Positions 17,561-26,103 of a DNA stretch of 64,000 nucleotides are shown here, in pieces. The position numbers were made by a program, and so were the translations under genes. The notes under the pieces are model-generated. The model searched no databases and was not told where the DNA came from. It saw only the letters and a list, made by a program, of their open reading frames with translations. This DNA comes from WQXF01 sp031552825 (GTDB lineage: Bacteria; Bacillota; Clostridia; Christensenellales; Aristaeellaceae): NCBI GenBank assembly GCA_031552825.1, contig JAVBMD010000007.1:30518-94517 (forward strand), given 5' to 3'. Each line of letters opens with the position of its first letter. Position 1 is the first letter of the stretch.

Positions 17561-18481
17561 ATGCAGGGTGGAATTTGGTCGGCGCTTTTAACGCCCTTTA
17601 ACGCGCAGGGGCGCATCGTGGTGGAGCAGGCCGAGGCGCTCATTGCGTTCTATCAGAGGCAGCGGGCCGACGGCTTGTACCTGTTGGGCTACACCGGCGA
17701 AGGCGAGTACATGACCCGTGAACAGCGCATGACCTGGGCGGAGGCGGTGCTGGCGGCGGGCAAGGGCAAGCTGCCGCTGTATGTACACGTGGGCTATTCG
17801 AAGGATCCGGCCAACGGCATCGCGCTGGCCGAGCATGCCGGGAAGATCGGCGCGGACGCGGTGTCCAGCGTCGGCCTCTCGCGCGAGACCAAGCTGGCCG
17901 AGAACATCGCCTACTTTCGCGCGATCTCCGAGGTCTCCGGTCTGCCGTTCTACGTGTATTGGAACGCGTTTGGCGGAAACCTCAACGGCGGCGAGCGCCT
18001 CGATCCGCCGGAGCTGCTCGACGCGCTGCGCACCGTTCCGACCTTCGCGGGCTTCAAGTATACCGACAGCAACTTCTACTACCTCGACCGCATCAAGAAG
18101 TACGCGCCCGAAGCGACGGTCTATACCGGCGTGGATCAGATGTGCATCGCGGGCAGGCTGATGGGCAGCGACGGCGCTATCGGCGCGCTGCAGTCGGTGA
18201 CCTGCGAGCACATGAAGGTGATGTGGGAGAAGTATCACGCGGGCGACGTGGTTGGCGCGATGGCGCTGCAGGTGCGCGCCAACAACATCTATGAGGCGCT
18301 GGACGCGCCGGATATCGGCAGCCTGATCCCGGCGATGAAGCTGGTGATGAAGGAGCACTACGGCGTGGACGTGGGCGTGCCCTGCGCGGCGGCGCCGTTC
18401 AAGCCCGTCACCGATCCGGCCATCGCCGAGCGGGTGCTGCGCCTGTTCCGGGAGAACATTTACCGGGCGGGGGAGAAGTAA
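17561..18481 (+). CDS. Dihydrodipicolinate synthase / N-acetylneuraminate lyase family aldolase
   Basis: 306 residues; ATG behind GGAGGAGG. The protein has the (beta/alpha)8 class I aldolase layout. GYTGEGEYMT (43-52) corresponds to the carboxylate-binding GxTGE loop. Tyr133 lies in FYVYWNAF, the Schiff-base lysine is Lys166 (FAGFKYTDS), and GSDGAIGAL forms the later loop. The family cleaves or joins pyruvate with an aldehyde (sialic acid lyase, keto-deoxy sugar acid aldolases, DapA). Placement in a YesMN-controlled sugar operon, rather than with lysine genes, favours a catabolic lyase. The substrate, possibly a sialic acid or a 2-keto-3-deoxy acid, is not determined. Confidence 0.85.
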   Translation: MQGGIWSALLTPFNAQGRIVVEQAEALIAFYQRQRADGLYLLGYTGEGEYMTREQRMTWAEAVLAAGKGKLPLYVHVGYSKDPANGIALAEHAGKIGADAVSSVGLSRETKLAENIAYFRAISEVSGLPFYVYWNAFGGNLNGGERLDPPELLDALRTVPTFAGFKYTDSNFYYLDRIKKYAPEATVYTGVDQMCIAGRLMGSDGAIGALQSVTCEHMKVMWEKYHAGDVVGAMALQVRANNIYEALDAPDIGSLIPAMKLVMKEHYGVDVGVPCAAAPFKPVTDPAIAERVLRLFRENIYRAGEK

Positions 18482-18504
18482 GCTTGAGATAAAAGGAGAC
18501 CCCT

Positions 18505-19422
18505 ATGCGACAGATGGAAATTGGGCGCAGCGGCATCTTTTCCTCGCCGATCGGCATTGGTTGCATGCGCATCGCGGAAATGAGCGAGGCCGAGGTGGCC
18601 GCGCTTGTGGAGCGGTCGCTGGCGTTGGGCATCCAACTCTTTGACCACGCCGACATTTATGGCGGCGGCGAATCGGAGCGTTTGTTCGGCGCGTGGCTGG
18701 CCAAGAACCCCGCGAAGCGTTCCTCGCTGGTGCTGCAAAGCAAGTGCGGCATCCGGCAAGGCTGGTACGATCTTTCCAAGGAACATATCTTGACATCGAC
18801 CGAGGCGATATTGCGGCGGCTGCAAACAGAATACCTCGACGTGCTGATGCTGCACCGGCCCGATACGCTGATGGAGCCGGAGGAGATCGCCGAAGCCTTC
18901 GCGGCGCTGCACGCGGCGGGCAAGGTGCGCGCCTTTGGTGTGAGCAATATGAACCCGGTGCAGATCGAGCTGCTGCGCGCCGCCGTCCCGATGCCGCTGG
19001 CGGTCAATCAGATGCAGTTCAGCGCGGCGCATAGCGGGCTGGTGGATAGCGGCATTCAGGCCAACGTGCGCAGCGAAAAGGGCGAGGCGCGCGATGCCGG
19101 GGTGCTTGAATACTGCCGAGCGCAGCGGATCACGCTGCAGGCATGGTCGCCGCTGCAGTACGGATTTTTCGCAGGCACCTTCTTGGGCAGCGAGCTGTAT
19201 GCGCCGCTTAACGCGGAGCTGGATCGCTTGGCGGCGCAGTATGGCTGCGCGCCCGCGGCGATCGCCGTCGCGTGGATTCTGCGGCATCCGGCGGGTATAC
19301 AGGCGATCCTCGGCAGCACCAACACGGATCGGCTGGCGCAAATGGCGCGCGCGACGGAAATTACGCTGACCCGCGAGGAATGGTACGCGATCTACCGCGC
19401 GGCGGGCAATATGCTGCCGTAA
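18505..19422 (+). CDS. Aldo/keto reductase, last gene of the sugar operon
   Basis: 305 residues; ATG behind AAAAGGAGA. The catalytic tetrad of the superfamily is complete: Asp47 (LFDHADIYGGGE), Tyr52, Lys80 (LVLQSKCG) and His117 (LDVLMLHRPD). GVSNMNPVQIELL and the C-terminal AILGSTNTDRLAQM bind NAD(P)H. It resembles the YdhF-type branch. It would reduce an aldehyde or ketone released by the aldolase just upstream, or a sugar intermediate. The pair is cotranscribed with a 23-base gap and ends at a strong terminator. Confidence 0.86.
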   Translation: MRQMEIGRSGIFSSPIGIGCMRIAEMSEAEVAALVERSLALGIQLFDHADIYGGGESERLFGAWLAKNPAKRSSLVLQSKCGIRQGWYDLSKEHILTSTEAILRRLQTEYLDVLMLHRPDTLMEPEEIAEAFAALHAAGKVRAFGVSNMNPVQIELLRAAVPMPLAVNQMQFSAAHSGLVDSGIQANVRSEKGEARDAGVLEYCRAQRITLQAWSPLQYGFFAGTFLGSELYAPLNAELDRLAAQYGCAPAAIAVAWILRHPAGIQAILGSTNTDRLAQMARATEITLTREEWYAIYRAAGNMLP

Positions 19423-19427
19423 ACATT

Positions 19428-19473
19428 AAAAAAGACCTCCTGCCGTTTGTATTGAGCGGCAGGAGGTCTTTTT
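19428..19473. terminator. Strong bidirectional terminator
   Basis: The stem pairs 19429-19445 with 19457-19473, 17 bp including the A/T flanks (core GACCTCCTGCCG), around an 11-base loop. It has T-runs on both strands. It separates the plus-strand reductase from the convergent CorC-like gene. Confidence 0.9.
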
Positions 19474-19492
19474 AATGCTATCGGATTCGCGA

Positions 19493-20884
19493 TTACTCGG
19501 CGGTTTCGCGCTCGGCTTGCTTGTTGGCTTCGAGGGCGGGGGAATCCGGCGGCGCGTCGCTGGCCTCGGGCTCGGGTTCGGGCTCCGGCAGCGAGATTTC
19601 CACCCATTCAACCCGGTGATCGGCCAGCTCGGTCACGCGCATGTGCAGCCCGGCGATGTCGACCTCCGGCGTGGCGCCGTCGTTGGGGATGGCGTTCATC
19701 TGTGCGAAGATCATGCCGCCCAGCGTATCGTAATCGCCCTCGGGGAAGGCCACGGCCAGCGCGTCGGAAAGATCGTCGATGCTGATGCTGCCGCTGACGC
19801 GCCAGTGCTGATCGCCCAGCGATACGATGTCCGGGTCCTCCAGATCGTGCTCGTCCTCGATCTGCCCGACGATTTCCTCGAGCAAATCTTCCATCGAGAC
19901 CACGCCGCTGGTGCCGCCGTATTCGTCGACGACGATGGCGAGGTGGTTCTTGGTGCGCTTCATCTCGCGCAGCAGCGCGTCGGCCTGCGCGGTTTCGGGT
20001 ACGAAATAGGCGTCGCGCAGGACATCCTTGACCGGGAGCGGGTTCGGCAGGCGCTGGTTGCAGAAGAAGTCGCGCACGTGCAGGATGCCCACGATGCTGT
20101 CAATGTCCTCATCGCACACCGGGTAGCGGGAGTGGGTGGTGCTCGCGATGGTCTGCTCCCAGTCGGCCAGGCTGTCCTCAAGCCACAGCACCGTCACGTT
20201 GGTGCGGTGGGTCATCAGTTCCACGGCGGTCTTGCTGGCCAGCTCCAGCACGTTGTCGATCATCTCGCCCTCGTCGGGCGCGATGCTGCCGGTTTCCTCG
20301 CCCAGTTCGAGGATCATGCGGATTTCTTCTTCGGTAACGCTGTTTTCCTCCTGCGCCGGATCGATGCCGAACAGCTTCAGCAGCCCGTTGGTGGCGGCGG
20401 TGAGCAGCCAAACCACCGGCGCGGTGACCTTGGCCAGCGCGTAGATCGCCGCGGAGACGGCCATCGAAATCTTCTCCGGCTGCTTCATCGCGACGCGCTT
20501 GGGCACCAGCTCGCCCAGCACCAGCGTGAAAAAGGACAGGATCAGCGTGATTGCGAGAATCGAGAGGGTGTTGAGCGTGGCGGCGGGGATGCCCACGCCC
20601 ATGCCCACCAGCAGCGACGTCAGCTTGTCGGCGAAGTTGTTGGCGGCGAAGGCGCTGCTCAAAAAGCCCGCTAGGGTGATGCCGATCTGGATCGTCGCCA
20701 GAAAGCGAGCCGGTTCCTTGGTCAGCGACAGCACGCGCGCCGCTTTCTTGTTGCCGCCCTCGGCGGTTTTGCGCATCCGGTTTTCATTGCTCGAGAGCAC
20801 GGCGATTTCCGTGCAGGCAAAGAAGGCGTTGAGCAGGATCAGGGCCACTTGCAGCAGTAGCTGCATAGGCAGGGGGTCGTCCAC
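19493..20884 (-). CDS. CorC/HlyC-type membrane protein with CNNM, CBS and transporter-associated domains
   Basis: 463 residues from a GTG behind AAAGGAAG; an ATG six codons later is a possible alternative. The N-terminal CNNM (DUF21) domain, about 1-190, has several membrane segments and the conserved FFACTEIAVLSSNENRM. Two CBS domains span about 215-335 (MTHRTNVTVL, VVDEYGGTSGVVSMEDLLE). The C-terminal CorC_HlyC domain follows (SGSISIDDLSDAL). The tail is rich in Glu and Pro. Family members are tied to magnesium or cobalt efflux and were once called haemolysins. It is a single gene between two terminators. Confidence 0.87.
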   Translation of the reverse strand: MDDPLPMQLLLQVALILLNAFFACTEIAVLSSNENRMRKTAEGGNKKAARVLSLTKEPARFLATIQIGITLAGFLSSAFAANNFADKLTSLLVGMGVGIPAATLNTLSILAITLILSFFTLVLGELVPKRVAMKQPEKISMAVSAAIYALAKVTAPVVWLLTAATNGLLKLFGIDPAQEENSVTEEEIRMILELGEETGSIAPDEGEMIDNVLELASKTAVELMTHRTNVTVLWLEDSLADWEQTIASTTHSRYPVCDEDIDSIVGILHVRDFFCNQRLPNPLPVKDVLRDAYFVPETAQADALLREMKRTKNHLAIVVDEYGGTSGVVSMEDLLEEIVGQIEDEHDLEDPDIVSLGDQHWRVSGSISIDDLSDALAVAFPEGDYDTLGGMIFAQMNAIPNDGATPEVDIAGLHMRVTELADHRVEWVEISLPEPEPEPEASDAPPDSPALEANKQAERETAE

Positions 20885-20939
20885 TGGATCATCTTCCTTT
20901 CAAATTCCCAAAGAGTTTTCTTCGGTACAATATGAATAT

Positions 20940-20966
20940 AGTATACCAAACGGAACGATTTTTCAA
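20940..20966 (-). promoter_or_regulatory. Possible promoter for the CorC-like gene
   Basis: On the minus strand TTGAAA (20966-20961) is followed by TATACT (20945-20940). The spacer of 15 bases is short, and a TACTAT at an 18-base spacing is the alternative. Confidence 0.35.
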
Positions 20967-21041
20967 GCAAAACCTAGCAAAAGCAAGCTTAAATCACCGA
21001 AATACGGCCGTCGCGCCCACGAAGATCGCGCTGGAAAAATG

Positions 21042-21091
21042 AAAAAAGGCCGACGAGAAACGCCCGATCGGGCATTTCTCGCCGGTCCTTT
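21042..21091 (-). terminator. Terminator of the isomerase-kinase-transketolase operon
   Basis: A long stem of about 20 bp with three mismatches (AAGGCCG-CGAGAAA-GCCC at 21047-21064 with 21069-21090) around GATC. On the minus strand TTTTTTCATTTTT follows. Confidence 0.85.
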
Positions 21092-21102
21092 GAAAGCCTT
21101 GC

Positions 21103-22512
21103 TTACCGGTGCCGGTACACGTCCCAGCCCAAGTAAGTGCCCAGCGCTTCCTCCAGAATGTCGGCCACCTCGGCCTGCACCAGCGCGACGTGGTGCTCGT
21201 AGCCGTTTTGCGTGAGGTGCCGCATCAGGTCGTTAAGGCGCGGCACCTCGCACACCGCCACGCCGCCGAAGGTGGGCAGCGGGTCGGCGGTGAAGGCCGC
21301 CTCGCCGAGGTAGCACTTGATCTTGCCGTGCTTGTCGTCGGTGGCGATCTTCAGGTAGGTCATCGCGCCCGGCGCGACGCGCCCCTTGAGCGCGCCGAAG
21401 GATACCTCGGCGCCCAGCGTGGTGGCGAGGATGTCCAGATTGGCGATCTCCGGCTTCTCGGTGAATACCGAGGCGGGGTAGTTGGAGCAGTGTACGTTGA
21501 TGCACTTGTTGGGCTGGTCGGCGTAGTTGTTGTTCCAATCCTGATACAGCGGCGGCTTGCCGCTGGCCTTGAGCAGCGCCAGCATCGACACCGCGCCCAT
21601 CACGTCGGTCTCGCAGGCCGAGGGCTGCCCCTTTTCACCCATCATGCTCATCGCGAGGCACATCGCGCAGCCGTAGTTGGCCTCGACGCTGTCCCAGCAC
21701 TGGATGGCGCTTGCGTCGCAATGGTGCGCGCGCATCCAATCCTCCACCACGAGGCAAAGCTTGGCCTGCTTGCGCAGCTTCTCCTCGTCGGCGCAGGGCG
21801 CGACGCGGCCATAGGCGCGGATCTCGGCGACCTTGGCGGCGATGCGCGGCTCGTCGGCCTCGCCCATCGCGTGGATGTCGGCGAGGATCTCCGAAAAGTC
21901 CTCGGTTTCCACGGTGATGCCGCTCAGCTGCAGCAGCTTCTCGGAATAGCGCACCGTGCGGAAGGGCGTAACGCGCGCGCCGATCTGCGCGATGCGGGCG
22001 CCACGCATGGATTTCACCACGGCGCACACCTTTGCGAAGCGGCGCACGTCGGCGGCAAACTCCTCGCCGCCCACCGGGCAGGTGTGCCGCGCGGTCAGCG
22101 AGTAAGGGATGCCGTACTGGTAGAGGTTGTTGCACAGCGAGAGCTTGCCGCAGAAGGCGTCGCGGCGGTTCTCGAGCTGCAGCTTGTCGAAGTCGTCGTC
22201 GCAGGCCTGAATCAGGATCGGCACGTCCAGCCTGCTCATGCGGATGGCGTCGGCGACGCCGGTTTCCTCGCCGAAGTTGGGCAGGCAGACGATGATGCCG
22301 TCGATCCGGTCGCTGTTCGCGCGCAGCAGCGCGGCGCACTTCACGGCTTCCTCGTAGGTCATGGTCTGTCCCAGCTCGGTATCGGTTTCCGACAGGGCGA
22401 CGACCTCGTGCCCCCACTCGCCGAGCTTCTGCAGCAGCTCCGCGCGCGCTGTTTTGACCAAGTGCGAGGGGAAGAAGGAACGGTTGGTTACGATTACGCC
22501 GAATGTTGACAT
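21103..22512 (-). CDS. L-fucose/L-arabinose isomerase family protein, candidate pentose isomerase
   Basis: 469 residues; ATG behind GAAGGAGG. The sequence follows the fucose isomerase fold: an N-terminal Rossmann-like part (DGIIVCLPNFGEE), then QCWDSVEANYGCAMC, GQPSACETDVMGA and CINVHCSNYP. Glu277, Asp303 (or Glu301) and His341 correspond to the metal-binding residues of fucose isomerase. Such enzymes interconvert aldoses and ketoses with Mn2+. At 469 residues it is shorter than FucI (about 590) and fits the shorter family branch. It is the last gene of an operon with a FGGY kinase, a split transketolase and an Rbs-type importer. That points to an aldopentose that becomes a ketopentose phosphate. 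Fucose itself is unlikely, since no fuculose-phosphate aldolase is present. Confidence 0.75.
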   Translation of the reverse strand: MSTFGVIVTNRSFFPSHLVKTARAELLQKLGEWGHEVVALSETDTELGQTMTYEEAVKCAALLRANSDRIDGIIVCLPNFGEETGVADAIRMSRLDVPILIQACDDDFDKLQLENRRDAFCGKLSLCNNLYQYGIPYSLTARHTCPVGGEEFAADVRRFAKVCAVVKSMRGARIAQIGARVTPFRTVRYSEKLLQLSGITVETEDFSEILADIHAMGEADEPRIAAKVAEIRAYGRVAPCADEEKLRKQAKLCLVVEDWMRAHHCDASAIQCWDSVEANYGCAMCLAMSMMGEKGQPSACETDVMGAVSMLALLKASGKPPLYQDWNNNYADQPNKCINVHCSNYPASVFTEKPEIANLDILATTLGAEVSFGALKGRVAPGAMTYLKIATDDKHGKIKCYLGEAAFTADPLPTFGGVAVCEVPRLNDLMRHLTQNGYEHHVALVQAEVADILEEALGTYLGWDVYRHR

Positions 22513-22542
22513 GGGAAGGCCTCCTTCAACTGTGCTTTTGCG

Positions 22543-24003
22543 CTATGCCTTTGCGCGGGCGACGGCATCCTGCCAGCCCGCCAGCTTGGCGGCCCGCGCC
22601 GCCGCGTCCATGCCGGGACGGTAGGCGGCTCCCGCGTGCAGGCGCGCCGCCAGCGCCGGATAATCGGGGTATAGGCCGATGCGCGATCCGGCCATCAGGC
22701 CGACGCCCATCGGCGACATATCGCCCACCGTGGCGCAGCGCACCGGGCAGGCGATGATATCGGCCAAGAATTGCATGAGCAGCGCGTTGCGCGTCGGCCC
22801 GCCGTCGACGTTGAGCGCCGTCAGCTCCGCGCCGCCGGCGCGCATCGCGGCCAGCACGTCCTGCTCCTGATAGGCCATCGATTCCAGCGCGGCGCGCGCG
22901 ATGTGGGCGCGGGTGCTGCCCCGGCTCATGCCGCAGAGCAGCGCGCGGGCGTGCTCGGCAAAGTGCGGCGCGCCCAGCCCGGCGAAGGCCGGAACCAAGT
23001 ACACGCCCTGCGCGTCGGGTACCGAAGCGGCCAGCGCCTCGGCCTCGCCGACGTCGGTCAGCAGCCCCAGCTCGTCGCGCAGCCAGCACAGCGTATCGCC
23101 GCTGGCGGTGATGTTGCCCTCGAGCACGTAGGCGGTATCGCCGCCGTAGCCGTAGCCCACCGATACCGACAGGCCGGGCGGTGGCGCGACCGGCGCGAAC
23201 CCGGCGTGCAGCATCACCGAGGAGCCGGTGCCGAAGGTGGCCTTGCCCATGCCCGACGCGGTGCAGCCGTGGGCGAAGAAAGCGGCGTGGCTATCGCCCA
23301 TCACGCCGATGACCGGGATGCCCTGCGGCAGCCCGGCGCAGGCGGTGCGGCCAAAGTCGGCGTCGCTGGGCAAAATCTCGGGCAGCGCGGCCAGCGGGAT
23401 GCCGAAGGCCGCGCAGAGCTCGGCGTCCCAGTCCAGCGTGCGCAGATTCATGAGCTGGGTGCGGCTGGCGTTGGTGACGTCGGTGCGGTGCGCGCCGGTC
23501 AGGCGGTGCAGCAGGTAGCTATCGACGGTGCCGACGCACAGCGCGCCTGCCATGGCGAGCCGCCGCGCGCCCGGCACGCTGCGCAGGATCGACGCGGCCT
23601 TGGCCGCCGCGTAGTAGACCGAGAGCTGCAGCCCGGTGCGCTGGCGAACGGCATCTGCCAGCGGCGCGAGCTCGGCGACGATCTCCGCGCCGCGCGTGTC
23701 CTGCCACACGATGGCCGGGGCGATGGGCTTGCCGGTGGCGCGCTCCCACGCCACGGTGGTCTCCCGCTGGTTGCACAGCGCCAGCGCGCCGATCTGTTCC
23801 GGCGGCAGCTCGCCGATCACCTTGTTGATGACGAACAGCGCGTTGTCCCAGATCTCCTGCGCGTCATGCTCCACCCGGCCGGGGGCGGGATGGTGCTGCG
23901 CGTGGGGGAGGGCGGCTTGGCGCACGATGTCGCCGCGCGCGTCGAGCAGCAACGCCTTGCTGGCCGAGGTGCTTTGGTCCAGCGCCACGATATAGCATTC
24001 CAT
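22543..24003 (-). CDS. FGGY-family carbohydrate kinase (glycerol-kinase-like)
   Basis: 486 residues; ATG with a modest AGAGG site. FGGY elements are clear: ALDQSTSASKALLLDARG at the N-terminus, NQRETTVAWERATGKP and IVWQDTRG near residues 80-105, GDSHAAFFAHGC and GKATFGTGSS in the middle, and NVDGGPTRNALLMQFLADI near 395. The wording resembles GlpK more than xylulokinase. However, no glycerol facilitator or dehydrogenase is nearby, and the gene sits 3 bases from the transketolase gene. Phosphorylation of a ketopentose (for example an apulose or pentulose) is the likely role in context. Glycerol kinase is the main alternative. Confidence 0.82.
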   Translation of the reverse strand: MECYIVALDQSTSASKALLLDARGDIVRQAALPHAQHHPAPGRVEHDAQEIWDNALFVINKVIGELPPEQIGALALCNQRETTVAWERATGKPIAPAIVWQDTRGAEIVAELAPLADAVRQRTGLQLSVYYAAAKAASILRSVPGARRLAMAGALCVGTVDSYLLHRLTGAHRTDVTNASRTQLMNLRTLDWDAELCAAFGIPLAALPEILPSDADFGRTACAGLPQGIPVIGVMGDSHAAFFAHGCTASGMGKATFGTGSSVMLHAGFAPVAPPPGLSVSVGYGYGGDTAYVLEGNITASGDTLCWLRDELGLLTDVGEAEALAASVPDAQGVYLVPAFAGLGAPHFAEHARALLCGMSRGSTRAHIARAALESMAYQEQDVLAAMRAGGAELTALNVDGGPTRNALLMQFLADIIACPVRCATVGDMSPMGVGLMAGSRIGLYPDYPALAARLHAGAAYRPGMDAAARAAKLAGWQDAVARAKA

Positions 24004-24006
24004 GTT

Positions 24007-24978
24007 CTACCTCTCAAGCGTTGATTCCCCCGCGAAGCGGGAGGATCGGCGTTCATCAAGCAGCGCGCGCGCCGCCTCGGCGATGCCGGAGGGCGTCAAG
24101 CTGTAGTGTTCAAACACCTGCGCGCTGGTGCCGCTGTAGAGCAGTTCATCGGGCAGGCCGAGGATGCGCATGGGCGTCGGCCGATTTTGCGCCAGCAGCG
24201 AGGCCACCGCGCTGCCCAGCCCGCCGTGGACGCTGTGCTCCTCCACGGTGACCACCGCGCCGGTGCATGCGGCTTCCAGCGCGGCGGCTTCGTCCAGCGG
24301 CTTGAGGGTGTGCATATCGACGACCGTCGCCTCGATGCCTTCGGCGGCCAGCAGCTTGGCGGCCTCCAGCGCGGGATGCACCATCTCGCCGCAGGCGATC
24401 AGCGAAACGTGTTCGCCGCGCCGCAGAAAGTTGGCCTTGCCCAGCGTGAAGGGCGCGTCGTTATCATATAGATCGGGCACCTCGCCGCGCCCCATGCGCA
24501 CGTATACCGGGCCGGTGTGCTTCGCCAGCGCGCGGGTCAGGGCGGCGGTTTGCGCGCCGTCGGCGGGCAACACGACGGTGAGGCCGGGGATGGCGCGCAT
24601 CAGCGCCACATCCTGCGTGGCGTGATGGCTGGCGCCCAGCGCGCCGTAGCTGACGCCGCCCGATACGCCGATCACCTTGACGTCGCTGTTTGAATAGGCG
24701 AGATCTACCTTGATCTGCTCGGCGGAGCGCAGCGAATAGAAGCAGGCCGGGCCGCAGACGAAGGGCTTCTTGCCGACGTTGGCCAACCCCGCCGCGATGC
24801 CGATGGCGTCCTGCTCGGCGATGCCGCACTCGACGAACTGCCCGGGCAGCTCCTTGGCGAAGTCGCCCAGCGTCACCGAGCCGCGCGAATCGGTGGCCAC
24901 GGCGAACAGCCGCGCATCCTCGCGCGCCAGCGCCAGCAGCTGCTTGGTAAAGGCCATTCTGGCCGCTTGCTTGCTCAT
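24007..24978 (-). CDS. Transketolase-like C-terminal subunit
   Basis: 323 residues covering the pyrimidine-binding and C-terminal domains of transketolase. ECGIAEQDAIGIAAGLA (50-66) contains the catalytic Glu55. SGGVSYGALGASHHATQDVALM (from about 105) and HSVHGGLGSAVASLLA in the last domain are typical. It overlaps the N-terminal subunit gene by 4 bases (ATGA), so the two halves are made in equal amounts and should form an alpha2-beta2 enzyme. It transfers a two-carbon ketol unit using thiamine diphosphate. A dedicated split transketolase inside a sugar operon matches known D-apiose clusters and other pentose clusters. Confidence 0.88.
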   Translation of the reverse strand: MSKQAARMAFTKQLLALAREDARLFAVATDSRGSVTLGDFAKELPGQFVECGIAEQDAIGIAAGLANVGKKPFVCGPACFYSLRSAEQIKVDLAYSNSDVKVIGVSGGVSYGALGASHHATQDVALMRAIPGLTVVLPADGAQTAALTRALAKHTGPVYVRMGRGEVPDLYDNDAPFTLGKANFLRRGEHVSLIACGEMVHPALEAAKLLAAEGIEATVVDMHTLKPLDEAAALEAACTGAVVTVEEHSVHGGLGSAVASLLAQNRPTPMRILGLPDELLYSGTSAQVFEHYSLTPSGIAEAARALLDERRSSRFAGESTLER

Positions 24979-25799
24979 GCCCAGCTCACTCCCTTCACGC
25001 CCAGCGCGGCGTAGGCGGCCTGCACCTGCTCGGCGGTCGGCACCTTATGGTGCCAAGCCGGGTCGTTCTCGGCGAAGGGCAGACCCTTGCCCTTGATGGT
25101 CTTGGCGATCAGGCAGTGCGGCTTGCCGTGCCGCGGCAGGTTATGGAAGTAGTGCTGCAGCGCCGCGATGTCGTGGCCGTCCAGCTCGGTCACATCCCAG
25201 CCGAAGGCGCGCCACTTGGCGGCGAAGTCCTCCAGCCCCATCACGGCCTCGGTAGAGCCGCTGATCTGCAGGCCGTTGCGGTCGATGATGGCGACCAGGT
25301 TATCCAGCTTGTAGTGCGCGCCTGCCATGGCGGCCTCCCACACCGAGCCCTCGGCCTGCTCGCCGTCGCCCATGAGCACGTAGGCGCGAAAATCCTCGCC
25401 GGAGCGCTTGGCGCCCAGCGCCATGCCCACGCCCACCGGCAGGCCGTGTCCCAGCGCGCCGGTGCAGACCTCCACGCCGGGTACCTTGTTGTTGGGATGG
25501 CCGATCAGCGGCGAGCCTGCCTGCGAAAAGCCGCGCAGATCCTCGGCCGGGAAGAAGCCCAGATCGGCCAGTAGCGCCCAGTAACCCTCGACGCTGTGCC
25601 CCTTGCTCAGCAAAAACCGGTCGCGCTGCGGCCAGCGCGGCTCCTTGGGGCGCACGCGCAGCACGTCGTAGTAGAGCACGCTCAGCACATCCAGCGCCGA
25701 CATCGCGCCGCCGGTGTGCCCGGTTCCGGCGCGGTGGATCATGGTGACGGCATCGGCGCGGCGCGCGTTCGCGCGGATTGCGATATCGTTGGCGTTCAT
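24975..25799 (-). CDS. Transketolase-like N-terminal subunit
   Basis: 274 residues; the ATG at 25799 follows AAAGGAG, and a longer frame would begin inside the adjacent repeat. It covers the diphosphate-binding domain. GTGHTGG (25-31), SKGHSVEGYWALL (65-77) and CTGALGHGLPVGVGMALGAK (112-131) precede the ThDP motif, which starts at GDGEQAEGSVWEAA (144) and ends near IDRNGLQ. Together with the overlapping C-terminal subunit it reconstitutes a full transketolase. A repeat-filled gap of about 300 bases separates it from the upstream importer genes, but all share orientation. Confidence 0.88.
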   Translation of the reverse strand: MNANDIAIRANARRADAVTMIHRAGTGHTGGAMSALDVLSVLYYDVLRVRPKEPRWPQRDRFLLSKGHSVEGYWALLADLGFFPAEDLRGFSQAGSPLIGHPNNKVPGVEVCTGALGHGLPVGVGMALGAKRSGEDFRAYVLMGDGEQAEGSVWEAAMAGAHYKLDNLVAIIDRNGLQISGSTEAVMGLEDFAAKWRAFGWDVTELDGHDIAALQHYFHNLPRHGKPHCLIAKTIKGKGLPFAENDPAWHHKVPTAEQVQAAYAALGVKGVSWA

Positions 25800-25823
25800 G
25801 CGAAACTCCTTTGCGCGCGCGAG

Positions 25824-26090
25824 CGGGGGAATCCCTCCACCGCTCACGCGGTCCCCCTCCCTTTAACAAGAGGCTTTTGGACTGACATATGTTTCTTATT
25901 TCATAAAAGATTCTTAAATTAAACCCTAGCCTCCCTTGTAAAAGGGAGGGGGGCCGCCGCAGCGGTGGGGGGATTCCCGACGCCCGCAGGCGACGGTTCC
26001 TCCGCCGCAACGGGCGGAGCCGAGATCGGCCAGTGGCCGAATAATCGAGGCGAACTGTGGGGGAGGGATTCCGTTCCCGTGAGGCGGAGC
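25824..26090. repeat. Composite dispersed repeat between transketolase and permease genes (locus 2)
   Basis: Two inverted copies of the two-hairpin module (25824-25873 and 25927-25980) flank an AT-rich core, 25877-25917. That core is the reverse complement of the core at the 54-kb locus. To the right is a second module with GAGATCGGCCAGTGGCCGAA at 26019-26038. Here the stretch that carries the AGCCAACGAGC hairpin at other loci is missing. The repeats fill the whole gap between the flanking genes; no ORF is supported. Confidence 0.75.
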
Positions 26091-26103
26091 GGTTTTCGTT
26101 CCC

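Noticed and set aside
21103..22512. Annotating the isomerase as FucI of a fucose pathway
   Set aside because: No fuculose kinase/aldolase pair or fucose permease is present; a transketolase is. The protein is also shorter than FucI.
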